From Typha latifolia (Eukaryota > Streptophyta > Magnoliopsida > Poales > Typhaceae), in assembly GCA_019914945.1 (NCBI GenBank), contig CM034105.1:7688001-7752000 (forward strand): a DNA stretch of 64,000 nucleotides, read 5' to 3'. The position numbers were made by a program, and so were the translations under genes. Below the pieces are notes generated by a model. That model saw only the letters and a program-made list of their open reading frames with translations, did no database searches and was not told where the DNA came from. Numbering within the stretch: the stretch's first letter is position 1; each line of letters starts with the position of its first letter. Positions 45,983 through 56,850 of this stretch are shown piece after piece.

Positions 45983-47024
45983 TGTTAGGTTTTTTATTTG
46001 TTGGCAATTGTGTACAAAATATTCTAAGTGTATTTTTTCATGTATATCAACTTTACACAAGTCTAGAATATCTCTGGTTTGAAAAATTGCAAGATTATCG
46101 GAGAAAAGACATCGAGTTCACACCGCGTTCGAATGCGGAATCTGCGTTCACACAGACAGAGAGCCGCGTTCACAAACGCGTTCAAACGCGGGTACTGCGT
46201 TCACACAGATAGAGAGCCGCGTTCAGAAACGCGTTCGAACGCGGGTACTGCGTTCACACAGACAGAGAGCCGCGTTCACAAACGTGTTCGAATACGGGTA
46301 CTGCGTTCACATAGACAGAGAGCTGCGTTCACAAACGCATTCGAACGCAACCTGAAGAATTCAAGTTGTCGCATTCGAACACACTCGGGGCCGTTCGAAC
46401 GCACCTGAGTTCAAGTCATGCCGTTCGAACGCACCCGGGCCGCGTTCGAACGCACCAACGAAGTTTGATAAAATTGGACTTTCGTGAGTACGGATAAGAC
46501 TTGGATTTGTGAGTACGGATAAGACGTGGATTTGGCTCTATCTTGGAGATCATATATAAAGATTGTGATGCCCTATCTTGAGGGTGGTTGAAGAAGCATT
46601 ATTGAAAGAGACTTCTTGATGCTACATCGGTTCTTCAACTAACAAGGTTCCACTCATCTACAAAAGTTAATCTTTCGTCTTAAAGGCTATCTAGACGAAA
46701 GATCAATCTCGAGGGTTACTGAGATTGGACTTCAATCACGAGAAGCGGTGAATCATGGGTTCTAGCGAGCAAGACTAAGAGGAACAAAGTCGTTTGGATC
46801 GACGGGTTATTTTGTGAGTCAGTCTTGTAACTGCTACTATTCTAGTGATTGGTTTTGATCTGAGTTTGGATCCGTGGTTTTTTCCCGTTTGGGTTTTTCC
46901 ACGTTAAAATCTTGGTGTTCATCTCTGCTTTCGTTTTTAATATTTCTTCCAATTTTTACTTAAGCGGACGAGCGAGATCATTGCCTAGTGTTTAGATACA
47001 TACGTGTGTCTAGGGGTTTTTTTA
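45983..47024 (+). repeat. 5' LTR of E1
   Basis: TGTTAGGTTTTTT at the start, and about TAGGGGTTTTTTT at the end. U3 holds a 53-bp tandem array (46110-46345) and further palindromic motif copies to 46456. The TATA box CATATATAAAG is at about 46550. The primer site ATTGGTATCAGAGC follows at 47025-47038. Confidence 0.85.
46110..46456 (+). repeat. 53-bp tandem array with GCGTTCGAACGC palindromes
   Basis: Units start GCGTTCACACAGACAGAGAG at 46144, 46197, 46250 and 46303, exactly 53 bp apart. Each contains ACAAACGCGTTCGAACGCGG-like sequence. Further single copies of the palindrome follow (46367-46456). Equivalent arrays lie at 52400-52670, 55835-56120 and, reversed, 59335-59680. Confidence 0.93.
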
Positions 47025-47072
47025 ATTGGTATCAGAGCAGGTTCTCTCACTTTTGAGAGAGATCAGATAGGC

Positions 47073-48593
47073 ATGGATTTTCATAGAGATGGACCATCAT
47101 CTATTAGACCTCCTATCCTAGATGGATCAAATTATGGATATTGGAAAGCTAGGATGAGAGCTTACTTGAAGTCTATAGATGAACGAGTATGGATGGCCCT
47201 TGTGAACGGTTGGAGTCCACCAATGTACATAGTGAATGATAAGTTTATTGAGAAACGGATTGAGTCATGGGATAAGACAGATTATGAAAAAGTTGGCTGG
47301 AATAGCAAAGCAATAAATGCAATTTTTAGTTGTGTTTTCTCGGAAGAATTTAGAAGAATTTCTACTTGTGAGATAGCAAAAGAAGCCTAGACGATCTTAG
47401 AAACAACTCATGAAGGAACTATGGCTGTAAAACTTTCGAAACTTCAGAGGTTGACTACTAGTTTTGAAACTTTACATATGGAGGAGAATGAGACATTTGA
47501 TGAGTTCTATGCAAAGTTGAGTGATATAGTCAACTCCAATTTTAACCTAGGAGAGAAAATTCCTGAAAATAGAATTGTTCGTAAGATCCTTAGGTCTCTT
47601 CTAGAAAGGTTTCAGGCAAAAGTTACAGCTATTGAGGAAAGTAAGGATATCGGTTCTATGAAAGTTGAATAATTGGTAGGAAATCTACAAACATTTGAGT
47701 CTAGTCTTTAAAAACCAAGGAAATCCAAAGGGATGGCCCTATCCACAGTTGAACAAAATTTAGAGGAGTCTGATGATGAAGGTAATTTAGATGTTGAGAT
47801 GTTGACTATGTTTGTCAAAAAGTTTAATAAATTCTTTCGGAAGCCAAACAAGTTGAATGCTGAAAAACTTGAGAAAAGCAAAGCCTTTGTGAAAAAGAAA
47901 AATACTGTGAATTCAAATACAGGTGGTACCAACAACAATGTCAAACAGAAAAATAAGAGTTCCGAGAATAAAGTTCGATGCTTTGAATGTTCTAGTTTTG
48001 GTCACATAGCACAAGAATGCCCTAATTGCCTTAAGAAGAAGGGTAAAACTATGAAAGTTACTTGGGATGACTCTGGAAAAGACGAAGAAAACTTTGTAGC
48101 TTTTACCTCTTCTCTACTTAATACTGACTCTGTTGTTGATACTGATAGTACAAATGATTTTGATATGTTACCAGCTGAGGAAGATGAATCTGAAATTCAA
48201 AAGGCATATAATGACTTGTACCTGGAGTCGTTTAAACTCAATAAAAGCAATCTTAGACTACTTCAACGACTCAAGGTAATCGAATCTGAAAGAATTCAAT
48301 TTGAGGAGAAGTACAAATTGGAGCTTGAACGTGTCAAAAACCTTTCTGAACAACTTGACAATGCGAAAAATAAAATGAAGGCTGATGAAATTGAACTAGA
48401 GCGATTGCATAAAGAAGTTACATTTCTAAAAGGGAAGAACAAACTGGACGAGATTCTAAAAGCTCAGATCTCTAGAAAAGACAGGTATGGTGTTGGATAT
48501 ACTGGTAATTTAAATAATAATAAAACTGTCTTTATTTCTGCAGGTATACAAAAGGAAGAAAACCTAAGGTCATCAACCGCTTTTTCAAAATAA
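47073..48593 (+). pseudogene. E1 gag
   Basis: The ATG at 47073 opens MDFHRDGPSSIRPPILDGSN, then YGYWKARMRAYLKS, the start of the copia gag core (DUF4219/UBN2-like). The core continues to RIVRKILRSLLERF; the zinc knuckle CFECSSFGHIAQEC is at about 47980; an acidic stretch and a coiled coil (about 48180-48450, heptads rich in Lys, Glu, Leu) follow. Stops at 47388, 47670, 47709 and 48591 break it. Confidence 0.87.
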
Positions 48594-50756
48594 TCCTGGA
48601 TAAATGTCTCTAAACTGAAGTTGAATCTACAAACTAGTGAAACTTCGACGGTACCAAAGGTAAACTCTAGTCACACTCCTCGACAAAAGGTGAGTAGAAA
48701 AAGGTTTGTTCCGACATGCTATCATTGTGGCATTCTAGGGCATATTCGACCTCATTGCAAACTTTTGCAAAAACCTAGAACTGTTTTCATTTATGGGATG
48801 AAAACAAAGGCCATATGGGTCAAGAAAAGTGCCTTGAAATGTTATGTTGTACATACTGCCTTGAAAGCTTTAAATTCTGACTTTTGGTATTTAGACAGTG
48901 GCTGTTCAAGACATATGTCAGGCGACAAATCCTTATTTTCTAATCTCGAAGAATATGAAGGGGGAGTTGTGACATTTGGAGATTCTAACTCATCCAAGGT
49001 AATAGGTAAAGGAAAGGTAAGTACTCCAGGTATTCCTAGTCTCGAAAATATTCTTTATGTTAATGGCTTGAAAGCAAATTTATTAAGCATCAGTCAATTT
49101 TGTGATGAAGATTATGAGGTAAAATTCTTCAAAAATGATTGTACTATTCTAGATCATGGTGGTAATGTTATATGTTATGGATCTAGAACATCTGATAATT
49201 GCTATGTTGTTGGAAAGTCACATAAACTGAAATGTAATGCCTGCCTCTTTCGACATTGCGGATCTTTGGCATCAACGTCTTGGACATGTGAATCACAAGG
49301 AATTATTTACTCTGTCCAAACAAGAAGTGGTAAGAGGAATACCTAAGATGAAAGAAATGTCAAAAATGGTTTGCGGTTCGTGTCAAATTGGAAAACAAAC
49401 TAGGATTTCACACAAGAAGGTAAATGCAGCTACCACCGACCGTGTGCTCCAATTAGTTCACATGGACTTGATGGGTCCAACAAAAACAGAATGTCTTGGA
49501 GGTAAACGCTATATTTTCTTAATGGTCGATGATTACTCCAGATATACCTGGGTTGCCTTTCTACGTGAGAAGTCTGAAACCTTTGAGGTTTTTAAATCAC
49601 TATGCTTAAAATTGCAGAATGAAAAATCTACAACCTTAGTTAGGATTCGTTCGGATCATGGTAGAGAATTTGAAAATGAAAATTTTTCCATATTTTGCGA
49701 TTCTCTTGCTATTCAACATGAATTTTCAGCTCTTATAACTCCACAACAGAACGGGATTGTGGAAAGAAAGAACTGAGTTGTGTAGGAAATGGCTAGGGTT
49801 ATGCTTCACGCTAAAAAGATTTCTTAAAGGTTTTGGGCAGAGGCGGTCAATACAGCGGTACATGTGATAAATCGTGTTTATCTAAGACCAGGTACAAAAT
49901 TGACTGCATATGAAATCTGGAAAGGTAAGAAAATAGTGTTAAATATTTTCGAGTTTTTGGTAGTAAATGCTATATCTTGCGTGATCGAGAATATTTGACT
50001 AAATTTGACACTAGAAGTAACAAAGGCATCTTCTTAGGATATTCGAATAATAGCAGAGCCTACAGAGTATTTAATCTTAACACTTCTACAGTGATGGATC
50101 CACGACTGATTTAACTGAAGCTACTCCTATTTCTATTTCTGCAGATACATATGACGAAGAAATAGGAAAGGAGTTTGATCTGGAAATTGAGAATCAGGAC
50201 GAGGACAAAGTTGAAATGAACAAAGATGACTGCAACGTACCGGAATCATCTGCCAGAGTGAAATCAGATCATCCACTGTCACAAGTGATTGGAGACGTAA
50301 ATGAACCAATTAAGACAAGACGACAAATCCAAAGTGAGGTATCATTTACTTGTTATACATCTTCTTTTGAACCTAAAAATGTGAATGAAGCATTGTTAGA
50401 CGATTCTTGGGTTAATGCTATGCATGAGGAATTAGAGCAATTTTCTAGGAATGATGTTTGGTATTTAGTTCCTAGACCTAAGAATGTGAACGTCATTGGA
50501 ACAAAATGGATTTACAAGAATAAAAGTGATGAACATGGCAATATAGTTCGAAATAAAACTAGACTCGTAGCACAGGGATATACTCAGGTTGAGGGTATAG
50601 ATTTTGATGAGACATTTGCTCTTGTTGCTAGATTAGAATCTATTCGTATACTGCTTGCTATTGCTTGTCACTTAAAATTTAAATTGTTTCAAATGGATGT
50701 TAAAAGTGCTTTCTTGAATAGTACCCTAAATGAAGATTCGTGGTTTCAAATGAATG
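48594..50756 (+). pseudogene. E1 pol: second zinc knuckle, protease, integrase, partial reverse transcriptase
   Basis: Second knuckle CYHCGILGHIRPHC at 48718. Protease WYLDSGCSRHMSG at 48886, with DSG as usual for copia. Integrase has a zinc finger (HQRLGHVNHKELF) in a shifted frame at 49270 and a catalytic core with HMDLMGP, VDDYSRYTW, RSDHGREFEN and NGIVERKN (49450-49775). A degraded stretch to 50200 follows, then reverse transcriptase EALLDDSWVNAMHEELEQF, KWIYKNKSDEHGNIVRNK and MDVKSAFLN, cut at about 50735. The catalytic YVDD region is lost. Confidence 0.88.
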
Positions 50757-50916
50757 TTTGGATTCGTGGTTTTTTTCCGTTTGGGTTTTTCCACGCGAAA
50801 ATCTTGGTGTTCATCTCTGCTTTCGTTTTTAATATTTCTTCCAATTTTTACTTAAGCGAACGAGCGAGATCATTGCCTAGTGTTTAGATACATACGTGTG
50901 TCTAGGGAGTTTTTCA
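50757..50916 (+). repeat. 3' LTR tail of E1
   Basis: The last 160 bp of the LTR (GGTTTTTTTCCGTTTGGG to CTAGGGAGTTTTTCA). The deletion junction lies between two copies of GATTCGTGGTTT (50734-50771), suggesting repair through a short direct repeat. Confidence 0.85.
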
Positions 50917-51342
50917 CGGGGAATGAGAGAACAAGAGAGAAGAAGACGAAGGAGACAAGGCCAAAACTCAATTCATTCAATAATGATTCCATGGTTGCCA
51001 TCCACACCTTTAGAGGCTAACCAAATAATTTAAAAATGACAATTATTAACCCTAAAACAGTAGATTTCCGTCGACCACGTTTGAACACGTATTTTGCGTT
51101 AACTATATGTGCAAACACGATGCAGGGTGTTCGCAGTGCATTCGAACGCACATTTCGCACTCTCTGTATTTGCGAACTTGATGTAGGCGTTCACATGCAC
51201 GTTATAACGCACTCTACCCGCGTTCGAATGCGACATACATAAAACTTATTTTTCTATAAATTAAATACCAAAATAAGAATAAAAGACACTTCTAAAGTGT
51301 ATCCATGCTCGGGACGATATCGGTGAAGCTCAAATTATATCA
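50917..51342 (-). repeat. 5' LTR of B4, second part
   Basis: Continues the LTR cut at 45982 (CGGGGAATGAGAGAACAAG), with the promoter block complement, a motif cluster at 51080-51235, and the end AATTATATCA at 51342. Confidence 0.88.
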
Positions 51343-52263
51343 GGGTACAACTATCATTGATATACCCTTAGCGTATGATAGGGTATGATTTTCTTTTAAG
51401 ATACCCTTAGCGTATGACAGGGTATGATTTATCTCTAGAGATATTCTTAGCATATGATAGGGTATGCTCTGAGCTTGTGGCATGATATGTATCGAGTTTG
51501 GGGCTGGGTACCATAGTCCAGCATAGTGGATGATATTCAGAGTTGAGACAGATGATTGTGATAGTAAGAGATATGTGGTTTATATTTGTCTTTGACATAT
51601 ACGATTATCTAGTGGTTGGCATGCATCATGCATCATTATTGATGTGACTAGTATCATTGGATCGTGATTGTTATACATCATATGTTGTTATATTCGGTGA
51701 TGTTATATTGTAATTTCGTAATAAGATATATTTTTGGTTGAGGATATAATATACTCATTCATGAGAATTGATTTTATTTATAATTATGTCATTGATGATA
51801 TATATATACATGTTCAAAAATGACATCATGCTGCTTTTTGATTCATATTATTCAGTATATAATTTACTCTCTATTTGGCATCACTGATTCGGGATAAAGT
51901 TTATTCACTAAGCCTTTTGCTCATGACTCTCTCTTTATTTCTTTTCAAACCCCCTAGATATTATGATACGTGATAGTGACTTGAGATACCCTAAGGAGAT
52001 ATTTTAGAGTAAATATGAGGTGAGCTATAGACGTGAGATGGTATAGAAGATAGTTTAACTAGAAATTGAGTTCTACCATTATTTGAAATTTGTACTTCAT
52101 TGTATAGACGATAATTTATATAATACATGTCAGATTATAGTGTACTCGTATATCAGTTGTTTAGTTGTATCTTGATGGTTTGTCGTGGCCTATGTGGGTC
52201 TTGCCAGATTTTGTAGTGATCTATTGTATATTATTGTGGACTTGAATATTCATATGTTAACAG
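51343..52263 (-). mobile_element. Family D LTR fragment (copy D4), left part
   Basis: Reverse complement of D1 from about 8717 to 7812, starting with the TAGCGTATGACAGGGTATGA repeats and ending CATATGTTAACAG, where Sirevirus E2 is inserted. Its continuation is 56664-56850. The GC-rich end is missing at the B4 boundary. Confidence 0.8.
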
Positions 52264-53214
52264 TGTTAGGTTTTATTTGTTGGCAATTGTGTACAAAATA
52301 TTCTAAGTGTATTTTTTCATGTATATGAGCTTTACACAAGTCTAGAATATCTCTAGTTTGAAGAATTGCAAGATTATTGGAGAAAAGCCGTTGAGTTCAC
52401 TCCGCGTTCACAAACGCGTTCGAACGCGGAATCTGCGTTCACACAGACAAAAGCCGCGTTCATAAATGCATTCGAACGCGGTTACTGCATTCACACAGAT
52501 AGAGATTCGTGTTCACAAATGCGTTTGAACGCGGGTACTGCATTCACACAGACCGAGAGCTGCATTTACAAACGCGTTCGAACGCAACCTGAAGAATTCA
52601 AGTTGTCGCGTTTGAACGCACCTGAGATCAAGTCATGCCGTTCGAACGCACTCGGGCCGCGTTCGAACGCACCAATGAAGTTTGATAAAATTGGACTTTC
52701 GTGAGTACGGATAAGACTTGGATTTGGCTCTATCTTGGAGATCATATATAAGGATTGTGATGCCCTATCTCTAGGTGGTTGAAGAAGCATTATTGAAGAA
52801 GACTTCTTGAGGCTACATCGGTTCTTCAACTAACGAGGTTCCACTCATCTATAAAACTTAATCTTTCGTCTTAAGGGCTATCTAGACGAAAGATCAATCT
52901 CGAGGGTTACTAAGGTTGGACTTCAATCACGAGAAGCAATGAATCGTGGGTTCTAGCGAGCAAAACTGAGAAGAACAAAGTCGTTTGGATCGACGGGTTG
53001 TTTTGTGAGTCAGTCTTGTAACTACTATTATTCTATTGATTGGTTTTGATCCGAGTTTGGATCCATGGTTTTTTTCCGTTTGGGTTTTTTCACGTTGAAA
53101 TCTTGGCGTTCATCTTTGCTTTCATTCTTAATATTTCTACGGACTTTTACTTAAAAGAACGAGTGATATCATTACATAGTATTTAGATATATACTTGTGT
53201 CTAGGGGCTTTTCA
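52264..53214 (+). repeat. 5' LTR of E2
   Basis: TGTTAGG to GGGCTTTTCA, followed by the primer site ATTGGTATCAGAGG (last base changed from C). It has a 53-bp-type array at 52400-52590 with three units, more palindromes to 52672, and TATA (CATATATAAGG) at about 52743. Confidence 0.85.
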
Positions 53215-53263
53215 ATTGGTATCAGAGGAGGTTCTCTCACCCTTTGAGAGAGATCAGATAGGC

Positions 53264-54778
53264 ATGGATTTTCATAGAGATGGACCATCATCTATTAGAC
53301 CTCCTATCATAGATGGATCAAATTATGGATATTGGAAAGCTAGGATGAGAGCTTACTTGAAGTCTATAGATGAACGAGTATGGTTTGCCGTTGTGAACGG
53401 TTGGAGTCCACCAATGTACATGGTGGATGATAAACTTGTTGATAAACCGATAGAGTCATAGGATAGGTCAGACTATGAAAAAGTTGGATGGAATAGCAAG
53501 GCAATAAATGCAATTTTTAGTTGTGTTTCTTCGAAAAAATTTAGAAGAATTTCTACTTGTGAGATAGCAAAAGAAGCTTGGACAATCTTAGAAACTACTC
53601 ACGAAGGAACTATGGCTGTAAAACTTTCTAAACTTTAGAGGTTGACTACTAGTTCTGAAACTCTACAGATTGGGGAGAATGAGACATTTGATGAGTTCTA
53701 TGCAAAGGTGAGTGATATAGTCAACTCTAGTTTCAACCTAGGAGAGAAAATTCCTGAAAACAGAATTGTCCGTAAGATCCTTAGGTCTCTTCCAGAGAGG
53801 TTTCAAGTGAAAGTTACAACTATTGAGGAAAGTTGAACAATTGGTAGGAAATCTACAAACATTTGAGTCCAGCCTTTCAAAACCGAGGAAGTCTAAAGGG
53901 ATTGCTCTATCCATAGTTGAAGAAATTATATAGGAGTCTGATGATGAAGGTGATTTAGATGTTGAGACGTTGGCCCTGTTCGTCAAAAAGTTTAATAAAT
54001 TTTTTCGGAAGCCAAACAAGTTGAATGCTGAAAAACTTGAGAAAAGCAAAGCCTTTGTGAAAAAGAAGAATACTGCGAGTTCGAATATAGGTGTGAGTAA
54101 CAACAGTGTCAAACAGAAAAATAAGAATTCTGAGAATAAAGTTCGATGTTTTGAATGTTCTAATTTTGGACACATAGCACAAGAATGCCCTAATCGCCTT
54201 AAGAAGAAGGGTAAAGCTATGAGGGATGACTTAGTTGAATCTGATGATGATTCTGGAAAAGACGAAGAAAACTTTGTTGCTTTTGCCTCTTCTCTACTAA
54301 ATATCGATTCTGTTGTTGATACTGATAGTACAGATGATCAGGATATGTTACCAGCTGAGGAAGATGAATCTGAAATTCAAAAGGCATATAATGACCTGTA
54401 CCTAGAGTCGTTTAAACTCTAAAAACGCAATCTTAGACTACTTCAACGACTCAAGGTAATCGAACTAGAAAGAATTCAATTTGAGGAGAAGTACAAATTG
54501 GAACTTGAATGTGTCAAAGACCTTTTTGAACAACCTGACAATGCAAAAAATAAAATGAAGGCTGATGAAATTGAACTACAGCGACTGAATAAGGAAGTGA
54601 CATTTCTAAAAGGGAAGAACAAATTTGACGAGATTCTAAAGGCTCATATCTCTGGAAAAGACAGGTATGGTGTTGGATACACTAGTAATTCAAATAATAA
54701 TAAAACTGTCTTCGTTTCTGCAGGTATACAAAAGGAAGAATATCTGAAGTCATCAACCATATTTACAAAGCAATCCTA
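53264..54778 (+). pseudogene. E2 gag
   Basis: Same layout as E1 gag: MDFHRDGPSSIRPPIIDGSN, core, zinc knuckle CFECSNFGHIAQEC at 54150, acidic region with DDDSGKDEENF, coiled coil. It keeps a few residues that E1 lost near 54225-54250. Stops at 53460, 53637, 53834 and 54420. Confidence 0.86.
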
Positions 54779-55834
54779 GATGAATGCTTCTAAACTAAAG
54801 GTGAATCTACAAACTGGTGAATCGTCAACGGCACCAAAGGTAAACTTTAGTCACACTCCTCGACAAAAGGTGAGTAGAAAAGGGTTTGTTCCGACATGCT
54901 ATCATTGCGGCATTCTAGGGCATATTCGACCTCATTGCAAATTTTTGCAAAAACGTAGAACTGCTTTCATTTATGGGATGAAAACAAAGGCCATATGGGT
55001 CAAGAAAAGTGATTTGAAATGTTATGTTGTGCATACAGCTTTGAAAGCTTTAAATTCTGATTTGTGGTATTTAGACAGTGACTGTTCAAGACATATGTCG
55101 GGTGACAAGTCATTATTTTCTAATATTGAAAAACATGAAGGGGGAGTTGTGATATTCGGAGATGGTAATTCATCCAAGGTAATAGGTAAAGAAAAGGTAA
55201 GTTCTCCGGGGGTTCCTATTCTTGAAAATGTTCTTTATGTTAAGGGCTAGAAAGCAAATCTTCTGAGTATCAGTCAATTTTGTGATGAAGATTATGAAGT
55301 AAAATTCTCCAAAAATGATTGTACTATTCTAGATCATGGTGGTAATGTTATATGTTATGGATCTAGAACATCTAATAATTGCTATGTTATTGGAACGTCA
55401 TATAAACTGAAATGTAACAGTGCCTCTTTTGACATTGCAGATCTTTGGTATCAACCTCTTGGACATGTGAATCACAAGGAATTATTTACTCTGTCCAAAC
55501 AAGAAGTGGTAAGAGGAATACCTAAGATGAAAGAAATGTCTAAAAGAGTGTGCGGTTCGTGTCAAATTGGAAAACAAATTCGGATCTCACAAAAGAAGAT
55601 AAATGCAGCTACCACCGACCGTGTGCTTCAATTAGTTCACATGGACTTGATGGGTCCAATAAAAACGGAAAGTCTTGGAGGTAAACGCTATATATTCTTA
55701 ATGGTCGATGATTACTCTAGATATACCTGGATTGCCTTTCTATGTGAGAAGTCTGAAACCTTTGAAGTTTTCAAATCACTATGATTAAAATTGCAGAATG
55801 AAAAATCTACAACCCTAGTTAGGATTCGTTCTGA
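54779..55834 (+). pseudogene. E2 pol: zinc knuckle, protease, part of integrase
   Basis: Zinc knuckle CYHCGILGHIRPHC at 54898. Protease region WYLDSDCSRHMSG at 55066, where the catalytic DSG reads DSD, so this copy could not be active. Integrase zinc finger and first catalytic aspartates (HMDLMGPIKTE, VDDYSRYTWIAF) to 55784. Sequence ends after RIRSD at about 55834, fused to LTR. Confidence 0.87.
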
Positions 55835-56663
55835 TTCACAAGCGCGTTCGAACGCGGGTACTGCGTTCACACAAACAGAGAGTCGCGTTCACAAACGCGT
55901 TCAAACACGAGTACTGCGTTCACATAGATAGAGAGCCGCGTTCACAAAAGCGTTCGAACGCGGGTACTGCGTTCACACAGACCGAGAGCTGCGTTCACAA
56001 ACGTGTTTGAACGCAACCTGAAGAATTCAAGTTGTCGCGTTCGAACGCACTCGAGCCCGTTGGAACACACTTGAAATCAAGTCATGCCGTTCGAACGCAC
56101 CCGGGCCGCGTTCGAACGCACCAATGAAGTTTGATAAAATTGGACTTTCGTGAGTACGGATAAGAGTTGGATTTGGCTCTATCTTGGAGATCATATATAA
56201 GGATTGTGATGCCCTATCTCTAGGTGGTTGAAGAAGCATTATTGAAGGAGACTTCTAGAGGCTACATCGGTTCTTCAACTAACGAGGTTCCACTCATCTA
56301 CAAAACTTAATCTTTCGTCTTAAGGGCTATCTAGACGAAAGATCAATCTCGAGGGTTACTGAGATTGGACTTTAATCAAGAGAAGTAGTGAATCGTGGGT
56401 TCTAGCGAGCAAGACTGAGAAGAACAAAGTCGTTTGGATCGACGGGTTGTTTTGTGAGTCAGTCTTGTAACTGCTACTATTCTAGTGATTGGTTTTGATC
56501 CAAGTTTGGATCCGTGGTTTTTTCCCGTTTGGGTTTTTCCACGTTAAAATCTTGGCGTTCATCTCTGCTTTCGTTCTTAATATTTCTACGGATTTTTTCT
56601 TAAGTGAACGAGTGTTATCATTGCCTAGTATTTAGATACATACTTGTGTCTAGGGGTTTTTTA
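55835..56663 (+). repeat. 3' LTR of E2, 5' truncated
   Basis: It begins within the 53-bp array (TTCACAAGCGCGTTCGAACG) and runs to GGGGTTTTTTA. Array units at 55869-56000, further palindromes to 56120, and TATA at about 56192. Confidence 0.87.
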
Positions 56664-56850
56664 AATAGGTTTATTTGGTGTTAGATTATATAAGCATTAA
56701 TATGTTAGCAAGTAGTATTTGATGATGTCATGATTATATGTGCACAGGAGTGTATCTATGCATGACGGTCCCCGCCCGTCCTATCGTGTGAGCCGCACAT
56801 GCTGTGTGGGCACATGGGTGTGCACGTCTTATGTCGCTCGAGGGCGTTTA
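56664..56850 (-). mobile_element. Family D LTR fragment (copy D4), right part
   Basis: Continues D4 after E2: GGTTTATTTGGTGTTAGATT, GTGCACAGGAGTGTATCTAT, and an ending near GGGCGTTTA equivalent to the reversed TGTAACGCC start. It carries an extra 40 bp also seen in D2 (GATGATGTCATGATTATATG). Confidence 0.75.

Larger units (their letters stand above)
45983..50916 (+). mobile_element. Sirevirus-type Ty1/copia element E1, internally deleted
   Basis: It starts TGTTAGG and ends TTTTTCA, flanked by CGGGG at 45978-45982 and 50917-50921, and lies inside the B4 5' LTR. It contains a 5' LTR (45983-47024), primer site, gag with two zinc knuckles, protease, integrase and the first part of reverse transcriptase. 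A deletion then joins reverse transcriptase to the last 160 bp of the 3' LTR (50757-50916). RNase H and the extra 3' ORF are gone. Confidence 0.9.
37092..51342 (-). mobile_element. Family B chromovirus (copy B4) expanded by nested insertions
   Basis: Minus-strand element. Its 3' LTR (37092-37708) is truncated; RNase H lies at 37860-38418, reverse transcriptase at 41556-42250, protease and gag at 42270-43537 and 44506-45300, and the 5' LTR in two parts, 45331-45982 and 50917-51342. It is interrupted by a D solo LTR (38419-41555), a B solo LTR (43538-44505) and Sirevirus E1 (45983-50916). Integrase and chromodomain are deleted between RNase H and the polypurine tract at about 37709-37735. Confidence 0.88.
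52264..56663 (+). mobile_element. Sirevirus-type Ty1/copia element E2, internally deleted
   Basis: It starts TGTTAGG, is inserted in the D4 LTR, and is flanked by AACAG (52259-52263) and AATAG (56664-56668). It contains a 5' LTR, gag, protease and part of integrase. A deletion at about 55834 then leads into the middle of the 3' LTR (55835-56663). Like E1 it has lost everything from mid-pol to the LTR, but at a different point. Confidence 0.88.

Noticed and set aside
46144..46345. Regularly spaced repeats suggesting a CRISPR array
   Set aside because: The whole 53-bp unit is repeated with no unique spacers, inside an LTR of a plant genome.
46079..46408. 109-codon frame with repeated sequence; similar frames at 52366-52704 and 59326-59698
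   Set aside because: Translation of the non-coding tandem array in Sirevirus U3, upstream of the TATA box.
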